Of a stretch of DNA of 64,000 nt, positions 28,569-42,415 are shown one piece after another; the first letter of the stretch is position 1, and the number at the start of each line of letters is the position of its first letter. The stretch is taken from NCBI RefSeq assembly GCF_051020955.1, contig NW_027476113.1, positions 682,001 through 746,000 on the forward strand, given 5' to 3'. A program made the position numbers and the translations under genes. The stretch is from Megalopta genalis. Lineage: Eukaryota > Arthropoda > Insecta > Hymenoptera > Halictidae. The notes under the pieces were generated by a model. The model did not search any database. It had not been told where the DNA came from and saw only the letters and a list, made by a program, of their open reading frames with translations.

Positions 28569-28788
28569 AAATGAACAAATGAACAAATGAACAAATGAAC
28601 AAATGAACAAATGAACAAATGAACAAATGAACAAATGAACAAATGGACAAATGAACAAATGGACAAATGAACAAATGAACAAATGAACAAATGAACAAAT
28701 GAACAAATGAACAAATGAACCAATAAACAAATGAACAAATGAACAAATGAACAAATGAACAAATGAACAAATGAACAAATGAACAAAT

Positions 28789-28999
28789 GATCAAATGCAC
28801 AAATGAACAAATGAACGAATGAACAAATAACCAAATGAACAAATGAAAAAATGAACAAATGAACAAATGAACAAATGAACAAATTAACAAATGAACAAAC
28901 GAACAAATGAACAAATGAGCGAAGAGGCAAATGAACGAATGAACAGATGAGCGAATAGGCAAATGAACGAATGGACAGATGAGCGAATAGACAATCGCA
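28789..28999. repeat. Module R, diverged copy
   Basis: Same order, but it starts GATCAAATGCAC and has GAAAAAATGAAC (one A fewer), so the 9-bp phase shift is absent here. GAATGGAC replaces GAATGAAC near 28,968. Confidence 0.88.
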
Positions 29000-29149
29000 C
29001 AAATGAACAAATGAACAAATGAACAAATGAACAAATGAACAAATGAACAAATGAACAAATGAACAAATGAACAAATGAACAAATGAACAAATGAGCAATA
29101 TGAGCAAAATGAACAAATGAACAAATGAGCGAATAGACAATCGCACAGA

Positions 29150-31236
29150 TGAACAAATGAACAAATGAACAAATGAACAAATGAACAAATGAACAAATGA
29201 ACAAATGAACAAATGAACAAATGAACAAATGAACAAATGAACAAATGAACAAATGAACAAATGAACAAATGAACAAATGAACAAATGAACAAATGAACAA
29301 ATGAACAAATGAACAAATGAACAAATGAACAAATGAACAAATGAACAAATGAACAAATGAAGAAATACACAAGTGAACAAATGAAGAAATACACAAGTGA
29401 ACAAATGAACAAGTGAACAAATGAACAAATGTACAAATGAACAAATGAACAAATGAACAAATGAACATATGAACAAATGAACAAATGAACAAATGAACAA
29501 ATGAACAAATGAACAAATGAACAAATGAACAAATGAACAAATGAACAAATGAAGAAATACACAAGTGAACAAATGAACAAGTGAACAAATGAACAAATGT
29601 ACAAATGAACAAATGAACAAATGAACAAATGAACAAATGAACAAATGAGCAATATGAGCAAAATGAACAAATGAACAAATGAGCGAATAGACAATCGCAC
29701 AGATGAACAAATGAACAAATGAACAAATGAACAAATGAACAAATGAACAAATGAACAAATGAACAAATGAACATATGAACAAATGAACAAATGAACAAAT
29801 GAACAAATGAAGAAATACACAAGTGAACAAATGAACAAGTGAACAAATGAACAAATGTACAAATGAACAAATGAACAAATGAACAAATGAACAAATGAAC
29901 AAATGAGCAATATGAGCAAAATGAACAAATGAACAAATGAGCGAATGAACATATGAACAAATGAACAAATGAACAAATGAACAAATGAAGAAATACACAA
30001 GTGAACAAATGAACAAGTGAACAAATGAACAAATGTACAAATGAACAAATGAACAAATGAACAAATGAACAAATGAACAAATGAACAAAGGAACAAACGA
30101 ACAAACGAACAAACGAACAAACGAACAAACGAACAAACGAACAAACGAACAAACGAACAAACGAACAAACGAACAAACGAACAAACGAACAAACGAACAA
30201 ACGAACAAACGAACAAACGAACAAACGAACAAACGAACAAACGAACAAACGAACAAACGAACAAACGAACAAACGAACAAACGAACAAACGAACAAACGA
30301 ACAAACGAACAAACGAACAAACGAACAAACGAACAAACGAACAAACGAACAAACGAACAAACGAACAAACGAACAAACGAACAAACGAACAAACGAACAA
30401 ACGAACAAACGAACAAACGAACAAACGAACAAACGAACAAACGAACAAACGAACAAACGAACAAACGAACAAACGAACAAACGAACAAACGAACAAACGA
30501 ACAAACGAACAAACGAACAAACGAACAAACGAACAAACGAACAAACGAACAAACGAACAAACGAACAAACGAACAAACGAACAAACGAACAAACGAACAA
30601 ACGAACAAACGAACAAACGAACAAACGAACAAACGAACAAACGAACAAACGAACAAACGAACAAACGAACAAATGAACAAATGAACAAATGAACAAATGA
30701 ACAAATGAACAAATGAACAAATAAACAAATGAACAAATGAACAAATGAACAAATGAACAAATGAACAAATGAACAAATGAACAAATGAACAAATGAACAA
30801 ATGAACAAATGAACAAATGAACAAATGAGCAAATGAACAAATGAACAAATGAACAAATGAACAAATGAACAAATGAACAAATGAACAAATGAACAAATAA
30901 ACATATGAACAAATGAACAAATGAACAAATGAAGAAATACACAAGTGAACAAATGAACAAGTGAACAAATGAACAAGTGAACAAATGAACAAGTGAACAA
31001 ATGAACAAGTGAACAAATGAACAAGTGAACAAATGAACAAATGAACAAGTGAACAAATGAACAAATGAACAAATGAACAAATGAACAAATGAACAAATGA
31101 ACAAATGAACAAATGAACAAATGAACAAATGAACAAATGAACAAATGAACAAATGAACAAATGAACAAATGAACAAATGAACAAATGAACAAATGAACAA
31201 ATGAACAAATGAACCAATGAACAAACGAACAAATGA
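29150..31236. repeat. HOR segment B-X, copy 1
   Basis: Matches 42,416-44,494 at an offset of 13,266 bp, falling to 13,258. It includes the doubled AAGAAATACACAAGTG motif (29,355), GAGCAATATG phase modules, a 72-unit CpG array and an AAGTGAAC dimer block at 30,930-31,050. The part up to the CpG array also matches 40,040-40,980 (offset 10,886). A GATCAAACG motif follows at 31,235. Confidence 0.88.
30095..30670. repeat. CpG array, 72 x AAACGAAC
   Basis: Seventy-two perfect units (576 bp), entered through AAAGGAAC at 30,087. The array at 43,361-43,936 has exactly the same number of units. Confidence 0.96.
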
Positions 31237-31609
31237 TCAAACGAACAAATGAACAAACGAACAAATGAACAAATGAACAAATGAACAAATGAACAAATGA
31301 ACAAATGAACAAATGAACAAATGAACAAATGAACAAATGAACAAATGAACAAATGAACAAATGAACAAATGAACAAATGAACAAATGAACAAATGAACAA
31401 ATGAACAAATGATCAAACGAACAAATGAACAAACGAACAAATGAACAAATGAACAAATGAACAAATGAACAAATGAACAAATGAACAAATGAACAAATGA
31501 ACAAATGAACAAATGAACAAATGAACAAATGAACAAATGAACAAATGAACAAATGAACAAATGAACAAATGAACAAATGAACAAATGAACAAATGAACAA
31601 ATGAACAAA

Positions 31610-31822
31610 TGATCAAAAGCACAAATGAACAAATGAACGAATGAACAAATAACCAAATGAACAAATGAAAAAAATGAACAAATGAACAAATGAACAAATT
31701 AACAAATGAACAAACGAACAAATGAACAAATGAACAAATGAGCGAAGAGGCAAATGAACGAATGAACAGATGAGCGAATAGGCAAATGAACGAATGAACA
31801 GATGAGCGAATAGACAATCGCA
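31610..31822. repeat. Module R, full copy 2
   Basis: Same content as 27,737-27,960. The next copies are at offsets of 4,613 and 13,250 bp. Confidence 0.9.
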
Positions 31823-32337
31823 CAAATGAACAAATGAACAAATGAACAAATGAACAAATGAACAAATGAACAAATGAACAAATGAACAAATGAACAAATG
31901 AACAAATGAACAAATGAACAAATGAACAAATCAACAAATGAACAAATGAACAAATGAGCAATATGAGCAAAATGAACAAATGAACAAATGAACGAATGAA
32001 CAAATGAGCGAATAGACAATCGCACAGATGAACAAATGAACAAATGAACAAATGAACAAATGAACAAATGAACAAATGAACAAATGAACAAATGAACAAA
32101 TGAACAAATGAACAAATGAACAAATGAACAAATGAACAAATGAACAAATGAACAAATGAACAAATGAACAAATGAACAAATGAACAAATGAACAAATGAA
32201 CAAATGAACAAATGAACAAATGAACAAATGAACAAATGAACAAATGAACAAATGAACAAATGAACAAATGAACAAATGAACAAATGAACATATGAACAAA
32301 TGAACAAATGAACAAATGAACAAATGAACAAATGAAC

Positions 32338-32457
32338 AAACGAACAAACGAACAAACGAACAAACGAACAAACGAACAAACGAACAAACGAACAAACGAA
32401 CAAACGAACAAACGAACAAACGAACAAACGAACAAACGAACAAACGAACAAACGAAC
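32338..32457. repeat. CpG array, 15 x AAACGAAC
   Basis: Fifteen perfect units. Counterparts at 36,951 (15) and 45,572 (14). A spacer of AAATGAAC and AAAGGAAC units separates it from the next array. Confidence 0.95.
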
Positions 32458-32505
32458 AAATGAACAAAGGAACAAATGAACAAATGAACAAACGAACAAA
32501 TGAAC

Positions 32506-32777
32506 AAACGAACAAACGAACAAACGAACAAACGAACAAACGAACAAACGAACAAACGAACAAACGAACAAACGAACAAACGAACAAACGAACAAACGAA
32601 CAAACGAACAAACGAACAAACGAACAAACGAACAAACGAACAAACGAACAAACGAACAAACGAACAAACGAACAAACGAACAAACGAACAAACGAGCAAA
32701 CGAACAAACGAACAAACGAACAAACGAACAAACGAACAAACGAACAAACGAACAAACGAACAAACGAACAAACGAAC
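32506..32777. repeat. CpG array, 34 units, with one AAACGAGC
   Basis: Thirty-four units, one of which is AAACGAGC near 32,694. The same odd unit is inside the counterpart arrays (near 37,315 and 45,943), so all three descend from one array. Confidence 0.95.
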
Positions 32778-34563
32778 AAATGAACAAATGAACAAATGAA
32801 CAAATGAACAAATGAACAAATGAACAAATGAACAAATGAACAAATGAACAAATGAACAAATGAACAAATGAACAAGTGAACAAATGAACAAATGAACAAA
32901 TGAACAAATGAACAAATGAACAAATGAACAAATGAACAAATGAACAAATGAACAAATGAACAAATGAACAAATGAAGAAATGAACCAATAAACAAATGAA
33001 CAAATGAACAAATGAACAAATGAACAAACGAACAAACGAACAAACGAACAAACGAACAAACGAACAAATGAACAAATGAACAAATGAACAAATGAACAAT
33101 TGAACAAATGAACAAATGAACAAAGGAACAAATGAACAAATGAACAAATGAACAAATGAACAAATGATCAAATGAACAAATGAACAAATGAACGAATGAA
33201 CAAATGAACAAATGAACGAATGAACAAATGAACAAATGAACAAATAACCAAATGAACAAATGAACAAATGAAGAAATGAACCAATAAACAAATGAACAAA
33301 TGAACAAATGAACAAATGAACAAACGAACAAATGAACAAATGAACAAATGAACAAATGAACAAATGAACAAATGAACAAATGATCAAATGAACAAATGAA
33401 CAAATGAACAAATGAACAAATGAACAAATGAACAAATGAACAAATGAACAAATGAACAAATGAACAAATGAACAAATGAACAAATGAACAAATGAACAAA
33501 TGAACAAATGAACAAATGAACAAATGAACAAATGAACAAATGAACAAATGAACAAATGAACAAATGAACAGATGAACAAATGAACAAATGAACAACTGAA
33601 CAAATGAACAACTGAACAAATGAACAAATGAACAAGTGAACAAATGAACAAATGAACAAATAACGAAATGAACAAATGAACAAATAACCAAATGAACATA
33701 TAACCAAATGAACAAATGAACAAACGAACAAATGAATAAACGAACAAATGAACAAACGAACAAATGAACAAATGAACAAATGAACAAATGAACAAATGAA
33801 CAAATGAACAAATGAACAAATGAACAAATAAACAAATGAACAAATGAACCAATGAACAAGTGAACAAATGAACAAATGAACAAATGAACAAATGAACAAA
33901 TGAACAAATGAACAAATGAACAAATGAACAAATGAACAAATGAGCAAATGAACAAGTGAACAGGTGAACAAATGAACAAACGAACAAACGAACAAACGAA
34001 CAAAGGAACAAATGAACAAATGATCAAATGAACAAACGAACAAATGAACAAATGAACAAATGAACAAATAAACAAATGAACAAATGAACAAATGAACAAA
34101 TGAACAAATGAACAAATGAACAAATGAACAAATGAACAAATGAACAAATGAACAAATGAACAAATGAACAAATGAACAAATGAACAAATGAACAAATGAG
34201 CAATATGAGCAAAATGAACAAATGAACAAATGAACGAATGAACAAATGAGCGAATAGACAATCGCACAGATGAACAAATGAACAAATGAACAAATGAACA
34301 AATGAACAAATGAACAAATGAACAAATGAACAAATGAACAAATGAACAAATGAACAAATGAACAAATGAACAAATGAACAAATGAACAAATGAACAAATG
34401 AACAAATGAACAAATGAACAAATGAACAAATGAACATATGAACAAATGAACAAATGAACAAATGAACAAATGAACAAATGAACAAATGAACAAATGAACA
34501 AATGTACAAATGAACAAATGAACAAATGAACAAATGAACAAATGAACAAATGAACAAAGGAAC

Positions 34564-35291
34564 AAACGAACAAACGAACAAACGAACAAACGAACAAACG
34601 AACAAACGAACAAACGAACAAACGAACAAACGAACAAACGAACAAACGAACAAACGAACAAACGAACAAACGAACAAACGAACAAACGAACAAACGAACA
34701 AACGAACAAACGAACAAACGAACAAACGAACAAACGAACAAACGAACAAACGAACAAACGAACAAACGAACAAACGAACAAACGAACAAACGAACAAACG
34801 AACAAACGAACAAACGAACAAACGAACAAACGAACAAACGAACAAACGAACAAACGAACAAACGAACAAACGAACAAACGAACAAACGAACAAACGAACA
34901 AACGAACAAACGAACAAACGAACAAACGAACAAACGAACAAACGAACAAACGAACAAACGAACAAACGAACAAACGAACAAACGAACAAACGAACAAACG
35001 AACAAACGAACAAACGAACAAACGAACAAACGAACAAACGAACAAACGAACAAACGAACAAACGAACAAACGAACAAACGAACAAACGAACAAACGAACA
35101 AACGAACAAACGAACAAACGAACAAACGAACAAACGAACAAACGAACAAACGAACAAACGAACAAACGAACAAACGAACAAACGAACAAACGAACAAACG
35201 AACAAACGAACAAACGAACAAACGAACAAACGAACAAACGAACAAACGAACAAACGAACAAACGAACAAACGAACAAACGAACAAACGAAC
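34564..35291. repeat. CpG array, 91 x AAACGAAC
   Basis: Ninety-one perfect units (728 bp) entered through AAAGGAAC (34,556). The positional counterparts at 39,185 and 47,806 have 42 and 44 units. Confidence 0.96.
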
Positions 35292-36222
35292 AAATGAACA
35301 AATGAACAAATGAACAAATGAACAAATGAACAAATAAACAAATGAACAAATGAACAAATGAACAAATGAACAAATGAACAAATGAACAAATGAACAAATG
35401 AACAAATGAACAAATGAACAAATGAACAAATGAGCAAATGAACAAATGAACAAATGAACAAATGAACAAATGAACAAATGAACAAATGAACAAATGAACA
35501 AATAAACATATGAACAAATGAACAAATGAACAAATGAAGAAATACACAAGTGAACAAATGAACAAGTGAACAAATGAACAAGTGAACAAATGAACAAGTG
35601 AACAAATGAACAAGTGAACAAATGAACAAGTGAACAAATGAACAAATGAACAAGTGAACAAATGAACAAATGAACAAATGAACAAATGAACAAATGAACA
35701 AATGAACAAATGAACAAATGAACAAATGAACAAATGAACAAATGAACAAATGAACAAATGAACAAATGAACAAATGAACAAATGAACAAATGAACAAATG
35801 AACAAATGAACAAATGAACAAATGAACCAATGAACAAACGAACAAATGATCAAACGAACAAATGAACAAACGAACAAATGAACAAATGAACAAATGAACA
35901 AATGAACAAATGAACAAATGAACAAATGAACAAATGAACAAATGAACAAATGAACAAATGAACAAATGAACAAATGAACAAATGAACAAATGAACAAATG
36001 AACAAATGAACAAATGAACAAATGATCAAACGAACAAATGAACAAACGAACAAATGAACAAATGAACAAATGAACAAATGAACAAATGAACAAATGAACA
36101 AATGAACAAATGAACAAATGAACAAATGAACAAATGAACAAATGAACAAATGAACAAATGAACAAATGAACAAATGAACAAATGAACAAATGAACAAATG
36201 AACAAATGAACAAATGAACAAA

Positions 36223-36434
36223 TGATCAAAAGCACAAATGAACAAATGAACGAATGAACAAATAACCAAATGAACAAATGAAAAAAATGAACAAATGAAC
36301 AAATGAACAAATTAACAAATGAACAAACGAACAAATGAACAAATGAACAAATGAGCGAAGAGGCAAATGAACGAATGAACAGATGAGCGAATAGGCAAAT
36401 GAACGAATGAACAGATGAGCGAATAGACAATCGC
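36223..36434. repeat. Module R, full copy 3
   Basis: Colinear with 31,610-31,822 at +4,613 bp; no difference seen by eye. Confidence 0.9.
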
Positions 36435-36950
36435 ACAAATGAACAAATGAACAAATGAACAAATGAACAAATGAACAAATGAACAAATGAACAAATGAAC
36501 AAATGAACAAATGAACAAATGAACAAATGAACAAATGAACAAATCAACAAATGAACAAATGAACAAATGAGCAATATGAGCAAAATGAACAAATGAACAA
36601 ATGAACGAATGAACAAATGAGCGAATAGACAATCGCACAGATGAACAAATGAACAAATGAACAAATGAACAAATGAACAAATGAACAAATGAACAAATGA
36701 ACAAATGAACAAATGAACAAATGAACAAATGAACAAATGAACAAATGAAGAAATGAACAAATGAACAAATGAACAAATGAACAAATGAACAAATGAACAA
36801 ATGAACAAATGAACAAATGAACAAATGAACAAATGAACAAATGAACAAATGAACAAATGAACAAATGAACAAATGAACAAATGAACAAATGAACAAATGA
36901 ACATATGAACAAATGAACAAATGAACAAATGAACAAATGAACAAATGAAC

Positions 36951-37070
36951 AAACGAACAAACGAACAAACGAACAAACGAACAAACGAACAAACGAACAA
37001 ACGAACAAACGAACAAACGAACAAACGAACAAACGAACAAACGAACAAACGAACAAACGAACAAACGAAC
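36951..37070. repeat. CpG array, 15 x AAACGAAC
   Basis: Counterpart of 32,338-32,457, with the same unit count. Confidence 0.95.
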
Positions 37071-37118
37071 AAATGAACAAAGGAACAAATGAACAAATGA
37101 ACAAACGAACAAATGAAC

Positions 37119-37398
37119 AAACGAACAAACGAACAAACGAACAAACGAACAAACGAACAAACGAACAAACGAACAAACGAACAAACGAACAAACGAACAA
37201 ACGAACAAACGAACAAACGAACAAACGAACAAACGAACAAACGAACAAACGAACAAACGAACAAACGAACAAACGAACAAACGAACAAACGAACAAACGA
37301 ACAAACGAACAAACGAGCAAACGAACAAACGAACAAACGAACAAACGAACAAACGAACAAACGAACAAACGAACAAACGAACAAACGAACAAACGAAC
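37119..37398. repeat. CpG array, 35 units, with one AAACGAGC
   Basis: Counterpart of 32,506-32,777, one unit longer; carries the same AAACGAGC marker near 37,315. Confidence 0.95.
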
Positions 37399-39184
37399 AA
37401 ATGAACAAATGAACAAATGAACAAATGAACAAATGAACAAATGAACAAATGAACAAATGAACAAATGAACAAATGAACAAATGAACAAATGAACAAGTGA
37501 ACAAATGAACAAATGAACAAATGAACAAATGAACAAATGAACAAATGAACAAATGAACAAATGAACAAATGAACAAATGAACAAATGAACAAATGAAGAA
37601 ATGAACCAATAAACAAATGAACAAATGAACAAATGAACAAATGAACAAACGAACAAACGAACAAACGAACAAACGAACAAACGAACAAATGAACAAATGA
37701 ACAAATGAACAAATGAACAATTGAACAAATGAACAAATGAACAAAGGAACAAATGAACAAATGAACAAATGAACAAATGAACAAATGATCAAATGAACAA
37801 ATGAACAAATGAACGAATGAACAAATGAACAAATGAACGAATGAACAAATGAACAAATGAACAAATAACCAAATGAACAAATGAACAAATGAAGAAATGA
37901 ACCAATAAACAAATGAACAAATGAACAAATGAACAAATGAACAAACGAACAAATGAACAAATGAACAAATGAACAAATGAACAAATGAACAAATGAACAA
38001 ATGATCAAATGAACAAATGAACAAATGAACAAATGAACAAATGAACAAATGAACAAATGAACAAATGAACAAATGAACAAATGAACAAATGAACAAATGA
38101 ACAAATGAACAAATGAACAAATGAACAAATGAACAAATGAACAAATGAACAAATGAACAAATGAACAAATGAACAAATGAACAAATGAACAGATGAACAA
38201 ATGAACAAATGAACAACTGAACAAATGAACAACTGAACAAATGAACAAATGAACAAGTGAACAAATGAACAAATGAACAAATAACGAAATGAACAAATGA
38301 ACAAATAACCAAATGAACATATAACCAAATGAACAAATGAACAAACGAACAAATGAATAAACGAACAAATGAACAAACGAACAAATGAACAAATGAACAA
38401 ATGAACAAATGAACAAATGAACAAATGAACAAATGAACAAATGAACAAATAAACAAATGAACAAATGAACCAATGAACAAGTGAACAAATGAACAAATGA
38501 ACAAATGAACAAATGAACAAATGAACAAATGAACAAATGAACAAATGAACAAATGAACAAATGAGCAAATGAACAAGTGAACAGGTGAACAAATGAACAA
38601 ACGAACAAACGAACAAACGAACAAAGGAACAAATGAACAAATGATCAAATGAACAAACGAACAAATGAACAAATGAACAAATGAACAAATAAACAAATGA
38701 ACAAATGAACAAATGAACAAATGAACAAATGAACAAATGAACAAATGAACAAATGAACAAATGAACAAATGAACAAATGAACAAATGAACAAATGAACAA
38801 ATGAACAAATGAACAAATGAGCAATATGAGCAAAATGAACAAATGAACAAATGAACGAATGAACAAATGAGCGAATAGACAATCGCACAGATGAACAAAT
38901 GAACAAATGAACAAATGAACAAATGAACAAATGAACAAATGAACAAATGAACAAATGAACAAATGAACAAATGAACAAATGAACAAATGAACAAATGAAC
39001 AAATGAACAAATGAACAAATGAACAAATGAACAAATGAACAAATGAACAAATGAACATATGAACAAATGAACAAATGAACAAATGAACAAATGAACAAAT
39101 GAACAAATGAACAAATGAACAAATGTACAAATGAACAAATGAACAAATGAACAAATGAACAAATGAACAAATGAACAAAGGAAC

Positions 39185-39520
39185 AAACGAACAAACGAAC
39201 AAACGAACAAACGAACAAACGAACAAACGAACGAACGAACAAACGAACAAACGAACAAACGAACAAACGAACAAACGAACAAACGAACAAACGAACAAAC
39301 GAACAAACGAACAAACGAACAAACGAACAAACGAACAAACGAACAAACGAACAAACGAACAAACGAACAAACGAACAAACGAACAAACGAACAAACGAAC
39401 AAACGAACAAACGAACAAACGAACAAACGAACAAACGAACAAACGAACAAACGAACAAACGAACAAACGAACAAACGAACAAACGAACAAACGAACAAAC
39501 GAACAAACGAACAAACGAAC
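39185..39520. repeat. CpG array, 42 units, with one GAACGAAC
   Basis: Forty-two units entered through AAAGGAAC (39,177). The unit at 39,233-39,240 is GAACGAAC, not seen in the sister arrays. Confidence 0.95.
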
Positions 39521-39779
39521 AAATGAACAAATGAACAAATGAACAAATGAACAAACGAACAAACGAACAAACGAACAAATGAACAAATGAACAAATGAAC
39601 AAATGAACAAATAAAGAAATGAACAAATGAACCAATGAACAAATGAACAAATGAACAAATGAACAAATGAACAAACGAACAAACGAACAAACGAACAAAC
39701 GAACAAACGAACAAACGAACAAACGAACAAAGGAACAAATGAACAAATGAACAAATGAACAAATGAACAAATGAACAAA
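39521..39779. repeat. 259-bp junction segment, copy 1
   Basis: Follows a long CpG array. It holds three AAACGAAC units, AAATAAAG, AAATGAACC and seven AAACGAAC (39,673-39,728) closed by AAAGGAAC, and leads into three AAATCAAC units. The same segment, also 259 bp, is at 41,877 and 48,158. Confidence 0.9.
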
Positions 39780-39800
39780 TCAACAAATCAACAAATCAAC
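39777..39800. repeat. 3 x AAATCAAC
   Basis: Three AAATCAAC units followed by AAATGTAC. Identical blocks are at 42,133-42,156 and 48,414-48,437. They supply TGA codons to all three - strand frames and so break those frames. The longer versions in domain A have five to eight units and carry AAATGGAC units as well. Confidence 0.93.
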
Positions 39801-39936
39801 AAATGTACAAATGAACAAATGAACAAATGAACGAATGAACGAATGAACAAATGAACAAATGAACAAATGAACAAATGGACAAATGTACAAATGAACAAAT
39901 GAACAAATGAACAAATGAACAAATGAACAAATGAAC

Positions 39937-39960
39937 AATTGAAAAAGTGAACATGTCAAC
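39937..39960. repeat. AATTGAAAAAGTGAACATG motif, copy 1 of 6
   Basis: A compact run of changed units: AATTGAAA, AAGTGAAC, ATGTCAAC. Other copies start at 42,309, 48,590, 48,750, 59,970 and 60,130. It occurs only after AAATGGAC/AAATGTAC-type leads, or 160 bp after another copy of itself, and is a clean marker of the segment shared by domain B's right part and domain C. Confidence 0.92.
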
Positions 39961-40980
39961 AAATGAACAAATGAACAAATGATCAAATGAACAATTGAAC
40001 GAATGAACAAATGAACAAATGAACAAACGAACAAACGAGCAAACGAACAAATGAACAAATGAACAAATGAACAAATGAACAAATGAACAAATGAACAAAT
40101 GAACAAATGAACAAATGAACAAATGAACAAATGAACAAATGAACAAATGAACAAATGAACAAATGAACAAATGAACAAATGAACAAATGAACAAATGAAC
40201 AAATGAACAAATGAACAAATGAACAAATGAACAAATGAACAAATGAAGAAATACACAAGTGAACAAATGAAGAAATACACAAGTGAACAAATGAACAAGT
40301 GAACAAATGAACAAATGTACAAATGAACAAATGAACAAATGAACAAATGAACATATGAACAAATGAACAAATGAACAAATGAACAAATGAACAAATGAAC
40401 AAATGAACAAATGAACAAATGAACAAATGAACAAATGAAGAAATACACAAGTGAACAAATGAACAAGTGAACAAATGAACAAATGTACAAATGAACAAAT
40501 GAACAAATGAACAAATGAACAAATGAACAAATGAGCAATATGAGCAAAATGAACAAATGAACAAATGAGCGAATAGACAATCGCACAGATGAACAAATGA
40601 ACAAATGAACAAATGAACAAATGAACAAATGAACAAATGAACAAATGAACAAATGAACATATGAACAAATGAACAAATGAACAAATGAACAAATGAAGAA
40701 ATACACAAGTGAACAAATGAACAAGTGAACAAATGAACAAATGTACAAATGAACAAATGAACAAATGAACAAATGAACAAATGAACAAATGAGCAATATG
40801 AGCAAAATGAACAAATGAACAAATGAGCGAATGAACATATGAACAAATGAACAAATGAACAAATGAACAAATGAAGAAATACACAAGTGAACAAATGAAC
40901 AAGTGAACAAATGAACAAATGTACAAATGAACAAATGAACAAATGAACAAATGAACAAATGAACAAATGAACAAAGGAAC

Positions 40981-41876
40981 AAACGAACAAACGAACAAAC
41001 GAACAAACGAACAAACGAACAAACGAACAAACGAACAAACGAACAAACGAACAAACGAACAAACGAACAAACGAACAAACGAACAAACGAACAAACGAAC
41101 AAACGAACAAACGAACAAACGAACAAACGAACAAACGAACAAACGAACAAACGAACAAACGAACAAACGAACAAACGAACAAACGAACAAACGAACAAAC
41201 GAACAAACGAACAAACGAACAAACGAACAAACGAACAAACGAACAAACGAACAAACGAACAAACGAACAAACGAACAAACGAACAAACGAACAAACGAAC
41301 AAACGAACAAACGAACAAACGAACAAACGAACAAACGAACAAACGAACAAACGAACAAACGAACAAACGAACAAACGAACAAACGAACAAACGAACAAAC
41401 GAACAAACGAACAAACGAACAAACGAACAAACGAACAAACGAACAAACGAACAAACGAACAAACGAACAAACGAACAAACGAACAAACGAACAAACGAAC
41501 AAACGAACAAACGAACAAACGAACAAACGAACAAACGAACAAACGAACAAACGAACAAACGAACAAACGAACAAACGAACAAACGAACAAACGAACAAAC
41601 GAACAAACGAACAAACGAACAAACGAACAAACGAACAAACGAACAAACGAACAAACGAACAAACGAACAAACGAACAAACGAACAAACGAACAAACGAAC
41701 AAACGAACAAACGAACAAACGAACAAACGAACAAACGAACAAACGAACAAACGAACAAACGAACAAACGAACAAACGAACAAACGAACAAACGAACAAAC
41801 GAACAAACGAACAAACGAACAAACGAACAAACGAACAAACGAACAAACGAACAAACGAACAAACGAACAAACGAAC
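40981..41876. repeat. CpG array, 112 x AAACGAAC (longest in window)
   Basis: A run of 112 perfect AAACGAAC units, 896 bp with no interruption. It enters through AAAGGAAC (40,973). Its left flank matches that of the 72-unit arrays at 30,095 and 43,361; its right flank is the 259-bp junction segment. By contrast, the longest pure AAATGAAC run I find is about 39 units. Confidence 0.96.
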
Positions 41877-42135
41877 AAATGAACAAATGAACAAATGAAC
41901 AAATGAACAAACGAACAAACGAACAAACGAACAAATGAACAAATGAACAAATGAACAAATGAACAAATAAAGAAATGAACAAATGAACCAATGAACAAAT
42001 GAACAAATGAACAAATGAACAAATGAACAAACGAACAAACGAACAAACGAACAAACGAACAAACGAACAAACGAACAAACGAACAAAGGAACAAATGAAC
42101 AAATGAACAAATGAACAAATGAACAAATGAACAAA
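41877..42135. repeat. 259-bp junction segment, copy 2
   Basis: Same content and length as 39,521-39,779, here following the 112-unit CpG array. Confidence 0.9.
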
Positions 42136-42415
42136 TCAACAAATCAACAAATCAACAAATGTACAAATGAACAAATGAACAAATGAACGAATGAACGAAT
42201 GAACAAATGAACAAATGAACAAATGAACAAATGAACAAATGAACAAATGGACAAATGTACAAATGAACAAATGAACAAATGAACAAATGAACAAATGAAC
42301 AAATGAACAATTGAAAAAGTGAACATGTCAACAAATGAACAAATGAACAAATGATCAAATGAACAATTGAACGAATGAACAAATGAACAAATGAACAAAC
42401 GAACAAACGAGCAAA

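Larger units (their letters stand above)
31237..35849. repeat. HOR unit B-Y, copy 1 (4,613 bp)
   Basis: Starts in a GATCAAACG motif and ends at the next GATCAAACG (35,848). It contains module R (31,610), a GAGCAATATG phase module, a 15-unit and a 34-unit CpG array, AAATGAACC/AAATAACC variants, AAGTGAACAGG (about 33,955), a second phase module (34,195), a 91-unit CpG array and an AAGTGAAC dimer block (about 35,532-35,660). It is followed head-to-tail by copy 2. Confidence 0.92.
35850..39520. repeat. HOR unit B-Y, copy 2
   Basis: Colinear with 31,237-35,291 up to and including the CpG array. It then switches to the 259-bp junction segment instead of the usual AAATAAAC / dimer-block tail. Differences from copy 1 seen by eye are an AAATGAAG unit near 36,745, one extra CpG unit (35 against 34), and a 42-unit instead of a 91-unit terminal array. 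Confidence 0.92.

Noticed and set aside
40967..41890. + strand open frames over CpG arrays (also 34,550-35,305, 50,424-51,203 and 54,504-55,283) encoding Asn/Thr/Lys/Gln/Arg/Glu repeats
   Set aside because: Their extents coincide exactly with pure AAACGAAC arrays and lengths vary with unit count. They close at the first consensus units, which carry TGA.
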